From: JAXMDT01 sp046348685
Lineage (GTDB): Bacteria; Pseudomonadota; Alphaproteobacteria; Rickettsiales; UBA998
Direction of reading: 5' to 3'
Length of the DNA stretch: 64,000 nucleotides
Assembly: GCA_046348685.1 (NCBI GenBank)
Contig: JAXMDT010000001.1
Span: 226,592 to 290,591, forward strand
Shown one piece after another: positions 1-9,488 of the stretch (position 1 is its first letter; each line of letters begins with the position of its first letter). The notes under the pieces are model-generated. The model saw only the letters and a list, made by a program, of their open reading frames with translations, ran no database searches and was not told the origin of the DNA. Position numbers and translations under genes: made by a program.

Positions 1-1111
1 TTTCTTCCTGGATATTGTTATAAGTGCGGCGTTCTACTGATCGCATCAGTCCGCGCGTGAACGAAAACTCTTTCGTGTTGCCGCCGCCGTCGATAGTGAT
101 GTGAGCCGCGATGCAGTAGCGATCCTCATTCGGTTTCAGCGAACAAAGCCCATTGGATAGAATTTCCGGCAGCATCGGCACCACGCGATCCGGAAAATAG
201 ACCGAGTTACCACGTTTCTGCGCTTCAATATCAAGCGGTGATCCGAGTTTGACATAATGCGCGACATCGGCGATGGCAATCGTCAGCTTCCAACCGTTTT
301 TGTAAGGTACAGCATGCACTGCATCGTCAAAATCACGGGCATCTTCGCCATCAATCGTAATAAGCGGAATCGAACGCAGATCGACGCGATCGCCAAGCGC
401 GGGCGTTTCCAGATTATCAAGCTCCGTAAAGACATCGGGCGGAAAATCGACAGGAATGCCTAGCCTGTGAATGGCAATATGACTAGCTGCATGCGGATTA
501 TCGAGACGACCCAGCACACGTAGTAACGTACCGCGGCGGAATCCATAACGATCCGATCCTGCTTCTACCTCTGCCTCAATGAGGTCGCCATCGCGAGCAT
601 CTCTGATCGTGGTGGGATCAAGCAGGAAAGAGCGGCGCTCTTTGCGGTAGACAGGTTCCAGGAAATAACCTTGCGGATTTTTGACAAGCATACCAAGTAC
701 GGTAAGCGTACCGCGCGGCGGTAGGACACGCACCAATCGCGCCACGAAATCACCGTCCGACTTTTTGATTTTAGCTAACACCCGATCACCGACTTTGGCA
801 TGTTCTGCGCCCTTTTCGAAATCCGTGACAGTAAGCATGATATCGGCAAAATCCCGTACTGTTGGATTCGCTAGCAATTCACCATCTGCGTTGATACCGG
901 TAATATCCACTACCAGCATGGGCGGCAGGCGCGGGGTGGCCGGTTTCACGCGTCGTCCGGCTTTGCTTTCAGAGAGAATGTCTTTGAGGCGTCCTATATC
1001 TTCACGTTTGATATGAAAAGCGCGGGCGATTTCTTTCACCGAAGGCGGGGATTCCCAGGAAGAGATGTAGTCCTGGATCTGGTCACGTGTCGGGAAACTA
1101 TCGTAGGACAT
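1..1111 (-). CDS. rnr: Ribonuclease R, N-terminal part (cut by window edge)
   Basis: Processive 3'-5' exoribonuclease of the RNB/RNase II family, acting in the cytoplasm on structured RNA. The frame is open from an ATG at 1111 (minus) to base 1, about 370 residues, so the C-terminal half lies outside the window. Visible are an N-terminal helical/winged region, cold-shock-like OB segments, and the start of the RNB catalytic domain with the acidic motif DGEDARDFDDAVHA and, further on, YFPDRVVPMLPEILSNGLCS. These Asp residues bind the catalytic magnesium in the family. It lies 112 bases upstream of no other minus gene start; topA is upstream of it on the same strand. Identity is secure; completeness cannot be judged. 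Confidence 0.93.
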   Translation of the reverse strand, partial: MSYDSFPTRDQIQDYISSWESPPSVKEIARAFHIKREDIGRLKDILSESKAGRRVKPATPRLPPMLVVDITGINADGELLANPTVRDFADIMLTVTDFEKGAEHAKVGDRVLAKIKKSDGDFVARLVRVLPPRGTLTVLGMLVKNPQGYFLEPVYRKERRSFLLDPTTIRDARDGDLIEAEVEAGSDRYGFRRGTLLRVLGRLDNPHAASHIAIHRLGIPVDFPPDVFTELDNLETPALGDRVDLRSIPLITIDGEDARDFDDAVHAVPYKNGWKLTIAIADVAHYVKLGSPLDIEAQKRGNSVYFPDRVVPMLPEILSNGLCSLKPNEDRYCIAAHITIDGGGNTKEFSFTRGLMRSVERRTYNNIQEE

Positions 1112-1223
1112 TAAGCCTATTGTACCCTGTTTTAACGGAAAGTGCAGGAATTATTTACGCTAATAATGCAGCATTATTGCGATGCAAAATCGGCATATCT
1201 AGAATGCTATTAAAATATACGTG

Positions 1224-3836
1224 CTATTTCGCGGTTTTTTTCTTCTTTGCCGAGGCTTTTTTAGCAGCAGGTTTTTTCGCTGGCTTTTCAGCGGCGGGCT
1301 TTTTGCTAGCCGCCTTCTTTTTACCGCCTTTCTTACCGCCTTTGGCAGCAAGCAATTCTAACGCTTGTTCTAAGGTCAGTTCATCTATGGAAGTGCCTTT
1401 CGGCAGCGTGGCATTGATCTTGCCATGTTTTACGTAAGCGCCATATTTGCCTTCATAGATACCGATATCCTTGCCATCCTCATGCTGACCCACGACGCGT
1501 ACGGGAGCAGAAGCTTTTTTCTTGTCTTTGTTTTCCGCAATCAAATCAACGGCGCGGTTCATGCCGATGGTGAGCACATCGTCATCGCCTTTGAGCGAGA
1601 TATACTGACCGTCATGCAGAATGTAAGGACCAAAACGGCCAAGGCTCGCCGTGATCTTTTTCTGCGTTTCCGGATGGATGCCGACTTCGCGCGGCAGGGC
1701 GAGAAGCGAAAGCGCGCGCTCCAACGTGACATCCGCAGGGGATACACCTTTTGGAAGGCTGGCGCGCTTGGGCTTCGGCGTTTCCGCCAGTTCGACGTAA
1801 ACCCCATATGGTCCTTTTTTGAGAGTGACCTCGAGACCTGTTTTGGGATCGGTGCCGAGCAACTTGGGGAATTCCTGCGGCGTTTGATCGCCACTTGATT
1901 CACTGTTTGCTTCTACGTCGATCTGGCGGGTATAGTTGCAATCTGGATAGTTGCTGCAGCCAAGGAACGCGCCGAACTTTCCGGTGCGCAAATGCAGCTC
2001 ACCGACACCGCAAGTCGGGCATTTGCGGTCTTCCTGCGTCACATCCTGCTTGCCGAAAATAATCGGGGCGAGGAGGTGGTCGAGCTCCTCGATGATGCCT
2101 TTTTGGGTGAGCGTCTTTGTCTCGTCGATCTTGCCGATGAATGGCTGCCAGAAATCGCGCAGCACTTCTTTCCAGTCCATTTGACCGGCGGAAATTTCAT
2201 CAAGCTGCATTTCGAGATCGGCGGTGAAATCATACTCCACGTACCGGCGGAAGAACGTCACCAGAAACGCATTGACAAGGCGGCCACGCATTTCGGCGAT
2301 AAAACGTTTTTTCTCAAGCTTCACATAACCGCGATCCTGCAGCACCGAGATGATGCTGGCATAAGTCGATGGGCGGCCAATACCAAGTTCTTCGAGCTTT
2401 TTAACGAGGCTTGCTTCGGTATAACGGGGCGGCGGTTCCGTGAAATGCTGCTCAGGCGACACTTCCGTCACGTCCAGCTTCTGTTGCGGAGCGAGCATTG
2501 GCAAACGGCGGTTTTCTTCTTCGTCCTGTTGATCGTCATCGAGGCCTTCGCGGTATAGCGCGAGGAAACCATCGAATTTCAATACGGAACCGTTGGCGCG
2601 GAGCGTTGCACGGTGTTCTGGTATGCTGATTTCGGCAACGACCTGATCGTATACGGCCGGTTCCATCTGACAGGCGACTGTGCGCTTCCAGATCAGATCG
2701 TAGAGGCGCAGCATGTCTTTATCTAAATAATTCGCGACGCTATCAGGGGTGCGTGCAACATTGGTTGGGCGGATCGCTTCATGCGCTTCCTGCGCGTTTT
2801 TCGCTTTGCTCTGATACATGCGCGGTGAGCTGGGTAGATAATTCGCGCCGTGATTCTTGGAAATATAGTCGCGCACAGCCATGATCGCTTCGGTAGCCAT
2901 GGTAACGCCGTCGGTACGCATATAGGTAATCAAACCGGCTGTCTCACCGCCGAGATCGATTCCTTCATACAGCTTTTGCGCAAGTTGCATCGTTTTCTTT
3001 GCCGAGAAACCGAGTTTACGGGATGCATCCATCTGCAGCGTAGAAGTCATGAAAGGCGGGTAGGGATTCCGGCGCATTTGCTTCGGCGTCACGGAATCGA
3101 CGGTAACTTTCTTATTTTCCAGCAGCGCGGAAATCTTTTTTGCTTCTGCTTCCGTGGTGATGGAGAATTTTTCGAGCTTTTCGCCTTCCCAATGGGTTAG
3201 GCGAGCAGAGAAATTTTCATTTTTTTCGGTGCGCAGGGAAGTCGTAATGTCCCAATATTCCTGTGCAATGAATTTTTCGATTTCTTCATCCCGCTCGCAG
3301 ATCAGGCGCAGCGCAACCGATTGAACTCTGCCCGCAGACTTGGCGCCGGGAAGTTTGCGCCACAAGACTGGCGAAAGGTTGAAACCCACCAGATAATCCA
3401 TAGCGCGGCGTGCCTGCTGCGCATTGACGAGATCCATATCTACATCGCGAGGATGGCCAATCGCCTCGGTAATAGCTTTCTTGGTGATTTCATGAAAGAC
3501 GATGCGTTTGACAGCGATATTCTTCGGCAGCGCTTTCTTTTCTTTTAAAGCCTCGACGATATGCCAGGAAATGGCTTCGCCTTCACGGTCCGGGTCAGTT
3601 GCGAGATAAAGCGTGTCAGAGTTTTTAACCGAGGTGGCGATGGCGGTAATGTGCCTTTTCGCATCATCGTCCACCTGGTAATGCATATGGAAATCGTTAT
3701 CCGGCTCGACGGAACCGTCTTTGGATGGCAGATCGCGGACGTGACCAAACGAGGCAATGACCTTATAGTCATTTCCCAAATACTTATTGATCGTCTTTGC
3801 TTTCGCCGGTGATTCTACTACAACCGTGTTGACCAT
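1224..3836 (-). CDS. topA: DNA topoisomerase I
   Basis: Type IA topoisomerase that relaxes negative supercoils through a 5'-phosphotyrosine intermediate. 870 residues, normal for the family. The N-terminal TOPRIM domain starts VVESPAKAKTINKYLG and has the DPDREGEAISWH motif. The active-site Tyr is in GLITYMRTDG, about residue 307. A C-terminal four-Cys zinc motif (CPTC...CSNYPDC) follows the catalytic domain, then TopA C-terminal repeats and a Lys/Ala-rich tail of about 35 residues, common in alphaproteobacterial TopA and likely a DNA-binding tail. ATG start at 3836. The gene lies 40 bases downstream of dprA on the same strand; dprA-topA linkage is common in proteobacteria. Confidence 0.97.
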   Translation of the reverse strand: MVNTVVVESPAKAKTINKYLGNDYKVIASFGHVRDLPSKDGSVEPDNDFHMHYQVDDDAKRHITAIATSVKNSDTLYLATDPDREGEAISWHIVEALKEKKALPKNIAVKRIVFHEITKKAITEAIGHPRDVDMDLVNAQQARRAMDYLVGFNLSPVLWRKLPGAKSAGRVQSVALRLICERDEEIEKFIAQEYWDITTSLRTEKNENFSARLTHWEGEKLEKFSITTEAEAKKISALLENKKVTVDSVTPKQMRRNPYPPFMTSTLQMDASRKLGFSAKKTMQLAQKLYEGIDLGGETAGLITYMRTDGVTMATEAIMAVRDYISKNHGANYLPSSPRMYQSKAKNAQEAHEAIRPTNVARTPDSVANYLDKDMLRLYDLIWKRTVACQMEPAVYDQVVAEISIPEHRATLRANGSVLKFDGFLALYREGLDDDQQDEEENRRLPMLAPQQKLDVTEVSPEQHFTEPPPRYTEASLVKKLEELGIGRPSTYASIISVLQDRGYVKLEKKRFIAEMRGRLVNAFLVTFFRRYVEYDFTADLEMQLDEISAGQMDWKEVLRDFWQPFIGKIDETKTLTQKGIIEELDHLLAPIIFGKQDVTQEDRKCPTCGVGELHLRTGKFGAFLGCSNYPDCNYTRQIDVEANSESSGDQTPQEFPKLLGTDPKTGLEVTLKKGPYGVYVELAETPKPKRASLPKGVSPADVTLERALSLLALPREVGIHPETQKKITASLGRFGPYILHDGQYISLKGDDDVLTIGMNRAVDLIAENKDKKKASAPVRVVGQHEDGKDIGIYEGKYGAYVKHGKINATLPKGTSIDELTLEQALELLAAKGGKKGGKKKAASKKPAAEKPAKKPAAKKASAKKKKTAK

Positions 3837-3876
3837 CTGTGCCTACTCTAGGCGTGGCGAATCCTCTATTATAGAT

Positions 3877-5028
3877 TCATCGCGATACAAGGCTCACCCT
3901 GCCGCCAGGGTGGCGCTGTAACACACCTGCCAATTCCTTTTCCAGCAAAATCGTTAATAAAACATTGGCAGAGATATGGGTCTGAGTGATGAGTTCGTCA
4001 ATGGCGATAGGGCTAAAGCCCAGTTTTTCATCAATAATTGTACGTGCGCTATCCAACTCGGCAGGGGTAGGGTCGGAAATCTCCTGAACCGAAAAAAGGT
4101 CAAGCTGCTGTTGCTTGAAAGCGCCAATCGATGGCTTTCTTAATTCTTTCAGGACATCATCGATGGACTCGACCAGGGTTGCGCCCTGCTTCAAAAGCTC
4201 ATTGCAGCCTTTGGCGCGGGGATCCATCGGCGAGCCAGGGACAGCAAACACTTCGCGGTTTTGCTCCAGAGCAAATTTAGCGGTGATGAGTGAGCCGGAT
4301 TTTTGAGCGGCCTCCACGACGACGGTGCCAAGGCTTAATCCCGAGATAATGCGATTGCGGGCAGGGAAAGCACGGCTATGCGGAATCGCGCCGAATGGAT
4401 TTTCAGACACAATGGCACCCATCTCACGCAACTGTTGGTAAAGGCCGGCATTTTCGGGTGGGTAAATATGATCGATGCCGCTGGCGATCGCCGCGACCGT
4501 GCCACTTGCCAGCGCTCCTTGATGTGCAAACGTATCGATCCCGCGCGCCAGGCCGGAGACAATCACATAACCGGCTTCACCTAAATCATGCGCCAACTTT
4601 TTAGCAAAGTGGCAGCCATTAGCGGAGGCATTGCGCGCGCCTACCATAGCGATGCAAGGCTTTTGCCATAGATGCGGATGACCAAGTGTAGCGATAATAG
4701 GCGGCGGATCAGGAATGTGCAGTAGCGCTTCCGGGTAATCGGGATCAAGATATGAAATGAAACGCGCGCCGTAAGCCTCTGTTTGATCCAATTCACGTAC
4801 TGCTTCATCGCGCGAAAACAGAACGATTGGTTTTTTGCGTCCGCCACGCGCTGCCATATCGGGAATGGCTTCCAGTGCACGCGATGGTAAGCCAAAACGT
4901 TTTACCAGCGCAAAGAACGTCATCGAGCCGACATTTTCCGAGCGGATGAGGCGGATCGTGTCGATCAGATGATCGCGCGTGTCGGATTGGGCGATTCTAC
5001 TGAGCTCGCGGAGTGTCGCTAAAGACAT
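3877..5028 (-). CDS. dprA: DNA-processing protein DprA
   Basis: Cytoplasmic single-strand DNA-binding protein that loads RecA onto incoming DNA during natural transformation. 383 residues. An N-terminal helical region is followed by the Rossmann-like DprA core with GARNASANG, SGLARGIDTFAHQGAL and IDHIYPPEN, then a C-terminal winged-helix segment of about 60 residues. The ATG start at 5028 lies inside the 3' end of plsY (32-base overlap), so the two are probably cotranscribed in the order ruvX-plsY-dprA. DprA is widespread and its presence alone does not prove that the organism is competent. Confidence 0.95.
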   Translation of the reverse strand: MSLATLRELSRIAQSDTRDHLIDTIRLIRSENVGSMTFFALVKRFGLPSRALEAIPDMAARGGRKKPIVLFSRDEAVRELDQTEAYGARFISYLDPDYPEALLHIPDPPPIIATLGHPHLWQKPCIAMVGARNASANGCHFAKKLAHDLGEAGYVIVSGLARGIDTFAHQGALASGTVAAIASGIDHIYPPENAGLYQQLREMGAIVSENPFGAIPHSRAFPARNRIISGLSLGTVVVEAAQKSGSLITAKFALEQNREVFAVPGSPMDPRAKGCNELLKQGATLVESIDDVLKELRKPSIGAFKQQQLDLFSVQEISDPTPAELDSARTIIDEKLGFSPIAIDELITQTHISANVLLTILLEKELAGVLQRHPGGRVSLVSR

Positions 5029-5611
5029 ATTCTTGCCCCTTGATCAGGCGCACGATGTTTTCACTATGTCGCACGATGACAAGAAGCGACAGGCACAGCA
5101 TGAAGAGTGCGGACTCCAAGCCGAGCTGCACATAGGCGAATAGGGGAATGACCGCGGTAGCGACGATGCCGGCGACCGCTGACACACGGAAAACCCAAAA
5201 CGTCATCGCCCACACTACAACATAAATAAGTCCGATGGAATAATGGATGCCGAAAAGAATGCCAACCGTGGTGGCAATACCTTTGCCACCTTCAAAACCG
5301 ATCCATACCGGAAACATGTGACCAAGCACCGCGACGAAAGCAGCTACCGGCATCAGCTCAGGTAAATAGTGAGTGGCGATCATCACAGCAATGTAGCCTT
5401 TGAGCGCATCGCCAAGGAATGTTAGCAGTCCGGCAACTTTATTCCCCGTGCGCATGACATTAGTTGCACCGATATTGCCCGATCCAATATCGCGCAGATT
5501 CCCAAGACGGAAAAGTTTGGCCACGATGATGCCCGTCGGAAACGAGCCAAGCATATAGGCCAACCCAAAAACAATGATGATGACGAGATAGTCGTTCTGA
5601 ACGTCAGGCAT
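4997..5611 (-). CDS. plsY: Glycerol-3-phosphate acyltransferase PlsY
   Basis: Integral inner-membrane enzyme that transfers the acyl group of acyl-phosphate to glycerol-3-phosphate, giving lysophosphatidate, the first step of phospholipid synthesis. 204 residues with about five membrane segments. The family motifs are present: GSFPTGIIVAK, DIGSGNIGATNVMRTG, GHMFPVWIGFEGGKGIAT, and LLVIVRHSENI near the C terminus. ATG start at 5611 overlaps the end of ruvX by 8 bases and the stop overlaps dprA by 32, indicating translational coupling. Confidence 0.96.
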   Translation of the reverse strand: MPDVQNDYLVIIIVFGLAYMLGSFPTGIIVAKLFRLGNLRDIGSGNIGATNVMRTGNKVAGLLTFLGDALKGYIAVMIATHYLPELMPVAAFVAVLGHMFPVWIGFEGGKGIATTVGILFGIHYSIGLIYVVVWAMTFWVFRVSAVAGIVATAVIPLFAYVQLGLESALFMLCLSLLVIVRHSENIVRLIKGQEYVFSDTPRAQ

Positions 5612-6032
5612 GGTGCTGTTTATCCAAATATCCCTGAAGGATATAAGATGCCGCCATTTTGTCTACCTGCTCTTTGCGGCTGGTATGGCTGATGCCGCTT
5701 TCCTCCAGGGTACGCGCCACCGCCATGGTGGACATTCGTTCATCCCAGAAATGAATTGGAATATCAATATGTTTTGAAAGATTATTGGCGAAGGCGCGTA
5801 CCGATTGCACGCGCGGTCCTTCCGAGCCATCCATGTTCAGGGGAAGGCCAATCACAATCCCGCCAACCTGATGCTTTTTTATCAATTCTGCGATCGCAGA
5901 TGCTACATCGCTAAACTTCTTCTTTCGCGGCAGCATCATCAGCGGTGAGGCAATCGTGCGCGAGGTGTCCGAAAGCGCCACGCCAATGCGCACCTCGCCA
6001 AGATCAAAACCGAGAAGGCGGGTGTTACTCAT
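5604..6032 (-). CDS. ruvX: Putative pre-16S rRNA nuclease YqgF/RuvX
   Basis: RNase H-fold nuclease of the YqgF family, implicated in maturation of the 16S rRNA 5' end. The N-terminal motif LLGFDLGEVRIGVALSD carries the first conserved Asp and ..GGIVIGLPLNMDGSEG.. is the second family block; FWDERMSTMAVAR supplies the later acidic residues. I take the ATG at 6032 (142 residues), where the similarity begins; an upstream TTG at 6047 would add five residues of no recognisable value. First gene of the ruvX-plsY-dprA run, divergent from gatC across about 80 bases that must hold both promoters. Confidence 0.93.
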   Translation of the reverse strand: MSNTRLLGFDLGEVRIGVALSDTSRTIASPLMMLPRKKKFSDVASAIAELIKKHQVGGIVIGLPLNMDGSEGPRVQSVRAFANNLSKHIDIPIHFWDERMSTMAVARTLEESGISHTSRKEQVDKMAASYILQGYLDKQHHA

Positions 6033-6113
6033 AGCTATCACATACAAAAATCATCATCTTGTCATTTCTACGCAAAGCCTGTAGAGAAAACCATCTTTTT
6101 GAAAGAATTATCT

Positions 6114-6407
6114 ATGGCCATTACCGAAAAAGACGTCACCAAAATCGCTAAATTGTCCCGTATCGCCATTACGGATGAGGAAAAAGCGACCATGACCAAG
6201 GAGCTCTCTTCGATTCTGACGATGGTGGAGGAGCTAAGCAAAGTAGATACCAGTGGCACCGCCGGCGTTGCCAGCGTGCTGGAACAAGCATTGCCGTGGC
6301 GTAAGGACGAGATCACGGACGGCAATCGTGCCAAAGACATTTTAGCTAATGCACCGGAAAGCAATTACAGTTGCTTCGTCGTGCCCAAAGTAATTGATCA
6401 AGGATAA
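6114..6407 (+). CDS. gatC: Asp/Glu-tRNA(Asn/Gln) amidotransferase subunit C
   Basis: Small subunit of GatCAB, which converts mischarged Glu-tRNA(Gln) and/or Asp-tRNA(Asn) to the amidated form. 97 residues, typical. The ATG at 6114 gives the family start [19 protein letters not shown]; a TTG 15 bases upstream is unlikely. The conserved tail [19 protein letters not shown] wraps around GatA in known structures. Two bases separate its stop from the gatA ATG, so gatC and gatA are cotranscribed. Confidence 0.96.
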   Translation: MAITEKDVTKIAKLSRIAITDEEKATMTKELSSILTMVEELSKVDTSGTAGVASVLEQALPWRKDEITDGNRAKDILANAPESNYSCFVVPKVIDQG

Positions 6408-6409
6408 TC

Positions 6410-7882
6410 ATGACCGACCTGACGACCTATACTGTCGCCAAAGCGCGCGATGCGATTCAGAAGAAAGAAATCTCTTCCGTTGAAATCACTAAGGCCTATC
6501 TCGATGCGATCGAGAAGAAGAACGGCACGATGAACGCCTACATCACCGTGACGCCTGAACTGGCGCTGGAGCAGGCGAAGAAGTCCGATGAGCGTATTAG
6601 CAAAGGCGAAGCGCGCCCGCTCGAAGGTGTGCCGCTCGGCATTAAGGATTTGTTTTGTACGAATGGCGTGCTGACGACGGCAGCATCGCACATTCTCGAT
6701 GGTTTCAAACCACCGTATGAATCCACCGTCACGCAGAATCTCTATAATGCGGGCACCGTAATGCTTGGCAAAACGAACCTCGATGAGTTTGCCATGGGCT
6801 CGGCGAACCTGACATCCTACTACGGCAAGGTTGTCAGCCCGTGGAAAAGCAAAACGCACCCAACTAAGGAATATGTACCAGGTGGTTCTTCCGGTGGTTC
6901 TGCAGCGGCCGTTGCAGGCGACCTCTGCACGGCATCGCTCGGAACGGATACCGGTGGCTCGATTCGCCAGCCAGCGGCATTCTCCGGCATTGTCGGCTTC
7001 AAGCCGACCTATGGCCGTTGCTCGCGCTGGGGTATTATCGCGTTTGCATCATCCCTTGATCAGGCAGGGCCGATCACCAAAACCGTGGAAGATGCCGGGC
7101 TACTCTTTCAATATATGGCAGGCCACGATCCGAAAGATTCGACGTCTTCGACCAAGCCGGTTCCCGATGTGTTGAGAGCGATGAACGGGAATATCAAGGG
7201 CTTGAAAATCGGGATTCCCAATGAATACCGTGCCGATGGCATGGACCCGGAAATCGAACGGCTGTGGCAGAAGGGTGCCGATACCTTAAAACAGCTCGGT
7301 GCGGAAATCGTTCCCGTTTCGCTGCCGCATACGAAAGATGCGTTGGCGACATACTATATTATTGCGCCTGCCGAATGTTCTTCAAACCTCTCCCGTTACG
7401 ATGGCGTGCGTTTTGGCCTGCGCGTGGCAGACAAAGGCGATTCTATCGAAAAACTCTATGAAAAAACACGCGCTGCAGGATTCGGCAAGGAAGTGAAGCG
7501 CCGCATTATGATCGGAACATATGTGCTTTCCGCCGGTTACTACGATGCGTACTATAAAAAAGCGCAATCGTTGCGCGGCCTGATCATCCGAGATTTCCGC
7601 CAGGCCTTTGAAAAAGTGGATGTGCTGCTGACGCCAACAACGCCAAGCGCGGCCTTTGCGATTGGTGAGGAACCAAAAGATCCGGTAACGATGTACCTGA
7701 ATGACGTTTTCACCGTTCCGGCTTCCATGGCTGGTCTGCCGGGAATCTCGCTTCCAGCAGGGCTTTCAAAGGACGGCTTGCCACTTGGACTGCAATTATT
7801 GGCCAATTCGTTCGAGGAAGAAAAACTGTTCCAGGTCGCAGGTGCGCTGGAGCAGGCATTAGGATTCACGGCAAAGCCATGA
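6410..7882 (+). CDS. gatA: Asp/Glu-tRNA(Asn/Gln) amidotransferase subunit A
   Basis: Glutamine amidase subunit of GatCAB that releases ammonia from glutamine for tRNA-bound Glu/Asp amidation. 490 residues. The amidase-signature Ser-cisSer-Lys triad is visible: Lys in [10 protein letters not shown], cis-Ser in [14 protein letters not shown] and nucleophile Ser in [36 protein letters not shown] is the following family block. The stop codon overlaps the ATG of a tiny lipoprotein gene (ATGA at 7879-7882), which separates gatA from gatB. Confidence 0.97.
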   Translation: MTDLTTYTVAKARDAIQKKEISSVEITKAYLDAIEKKNGTMNAYITVTPELALEQAKKSDERISKGEARPLEGVPLGIKDLFCTNGVLTTAASHILDGFKPPYESTVTQNLYNAGTVMLGKTNLDEFAMGSANLTSYYGKVVSPWKSKTHPTKEYVPGGSSGGSAAAVAGDLCTASLGTDTGGSIRQPAAFSGIVGFKPTYGRCSRWGIIAFASSLDQAGPITKTVEDAGLLFQYMAGHDPKDSTSSTKPVPDVLRAMNGNIKGLKIGIPNEYRADGMDPEIERLWQKGADTLKQLGAEIVPVSLPHTKDALATYYIIAPAECSSNLSRYDGVRFGLRVADKGDSIEKLYEKTRAAGFGKEVKRRIMIGTYVLSAGYYDAYYKKAQSLRGLIIRDFRQAFEKVDVLLTPTTPSAAFAIGEEPKDPVTMYLNDVFTVPASMAGLPGISLPAGLSKDGLPLGLQLLANSFEEEKLFQVAGALEQALGFTAKP

Positions 7883-8025
7883 AGCATTGCCTTTTCCTCC
7901 TGATCACGATGATTGCGCTGACGGCATGCGCAAAAGAAGATGTTACAGCGACGCTGCGCGGCATATGCGAAAGTTCGTCGGACTGTTATTGCAACGATAT
8001 AAACTGTAATTTTGATAGACCGTAG
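7879..8025 (+). CDS. Tiny predicted lipoprotein between gatA and gatB (48 aa)
   Basis: ATG at 7879 overlaps the gatA stop as ATGA, so translation is probably coupled. The product has a short basic start (MKHC), a hydrophobic stretch and a lipobox LTAC with the acylatable Cys at residue 17. The mature part is about 30 residues and Cys-rich (Cys 30, 36, 38 and 43), ending near DINCNFDRP. gatB follows after 11 bases. I know of no named family; function unknown. It resembles in plan the tiny lipoproteins at 24759, 26521 and 12207. Confidence is for a real gene. Confidence 0.6.
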   Translation: MKHCLFLLITMIALTACAKEDVTATLRGICESSSDCYCNDINCNFDRP

Positions 8026-8036
8026 CGGAGCGGCAG

Positions 8037-9488
8037 ATGACGTATACAATCAAAGGAAACACGGGTGATTGGGAAGTGGTGATTGGGCTTGAAGTCCATG
8101 CACAAGTCTCGACGACCTCGAAACTTTTTTCGGGTGCGCCGACGGAATTCGGCGCCGAGCCGAACCACAATGTTTCTCCGGTTGATGCGGGTTTCCCGGG
8201 CATGCTTCCCGTGATCAATGAAAAAGCGGTGGAGCAGGCAGTACGCACCGGCCTTGGCATCAAGGCGCAGATCAATCTGAAATCCGTGTTTGACCGCAAG
8301 AATTATTTTTATCCCGATCTGCCAAGCGGCTACCAGATTTCGCAGTTTCTCGATCCCATCGTGGGTAAAGGCGAATTGACGCTTGATCTTGCCGAGGGAA
8401 GTCGAACTGTTGGTATCACGCGTATCCACCTCGAACAGGATGCCGGAAAATCTCTGCACGAGCACAGCCCGACCGACAGCTTTATCGATCTGAACCGCGC
8501 CGGTATCCCGCTGATGGAAATCGTCTCCGAGCCAGATATGCGCTCGCCGGAAGAAGCGGGGGCTTACCTTAAAAAACTCCGCGCTATCGTGCGTTATCTC
8601 GGCACGTGTGGCGGCGATATGGATAAGGGCGAGATGCGCTGCGATGCGAACGTGTCGGTTCGCAAAGTAGGAGATACGAAATTTGGCACGCGCTGCGAAA
8701 TCAAGAACGTCAACTCGGTGCGTTTCGTCATGAAGGCGATTGAACACGAAGCTGAGCGCCAAGTGCGGATTTTAGAATCGGGCGGCGTTATCGACCAGGA
8801 AACGCGTCTTTATGATTCTGCCGCAAATGAAACCCGTACCATGCGCTCAAAGGAAGACGCGCATGATTACCGCTATTTCCCAGATCCGGATTTGCTGCCG
8901 CTCGTCATTACGCAGGAATTTGTTGATAAAATCAAAGCATCGCTGCCGGAACTCCCGGACGATAAAAAAGCACGTTACGTGAAGGATTACGGGCTTTCCG
9001 AATACGATGCATCCGTTCTTACCTCAGACAAAGCATTCACGGAATATTACGAAACGGTGGCAAAAGCAGTTGATCCCAAGCTGGCATCCAACTGGATCAC
9101 TGCCGAACTTTTCGGGCGCTTAAACAAGCTGGAAAAAACGATTGAAGAATCGCCGGTTTCCGCCGCGGCATTGACGGGATTGCTGAAACTCATCGCTGAC
9201 AACACGATCTCCGGCAAAATTGCCAAGGATGTGCTCGATAAAATGATAGAAACGGGCAAGGATGCTGCAAAAATTGTCGAAGAAGAGGGGCTACAGCAGG
9301 TTACCGATACCGGCGCGATTGAAAAAGTCATTGCTGAAGTCATTGCTGCCAATCCTGACAAGGTTACGGAATTCAAATCCGGCAAAGACAAGCTTTTCGG
9401 TTTCTTCGTCGGCCAGGTGATGAAAGCTTCCGGAGGCAAAGCGAATCCAGCAGCAGTTAATGATCTTTTGAAAAAAGCGCTAAGTTAG
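8037..9488 (+). CDS. gatB: Asp/Glu-tRNA(Asn/Gln) amidotransferase subunit B
   Basis: tRNA-binding and kinase subunit of GatCAB; it phosphorylates the glutamate/aspartate on the tRNA before amidation. 483 residues. The cradle domain begins [20 protein letters not shown], and [22 protein letters not shown] and the Cys-containing [18 protein letters not shown] blocks are all present. The C-terminal YqeY-like tail domain (about residues 330-483) ends [23 protein letters not shown] at 8037. Its 3' end overlaps the convergent kinase gene by 9 bases. Confidence 0.97.
   Translation: MTYTIKGNTGDWEVVIGLEVHAQVSTTSKLFSGAPTEFGAEPNHNVSPVDAGFPGMLPVINEKAVEQAVRTGLGIKAQINLKSVFDRKNYFYPDLPSGYQISQFLDPIVGKGELTLDLAEGSRTVGITRIHLEQDAGKSLHEHSPTDSFIDLNRAGIPLMEIVSEPDMRSPEEAGAYLKKLRAIVRYLGTCGGDMDKGEMRCDANVSVRKVGDTKFGTRCEIKNVNSVRFVMKAIEHEAERQVRILESGGVIDQETRLYDSAANETRTMRSKEDAHDYRYFPDPDLLPLVITQEFVDKIKASLPELPDDKKARYVKDYGLSEYDASVLTSDKAFTEYYETVAKAVDPKLASNWITAELFGRLNKLEKTIEESPVSAAALTGLLKLIADNTISGKIAKDVLDKMIETGKDAAKIVEEEGLQQVTDTGAIEKVIAEVIAANPDKVTEFKSGKDKLFGFFVGQVMKASGGKANPAAVNDLLKKALS

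Noticed and set aside
7986..8762. Long open frame (258 codons) on the strand opposite gatB
   Set aside because: gatB is fully conserved on the plus strand; the antisense frame has no family features and follows codon bias of gatB.
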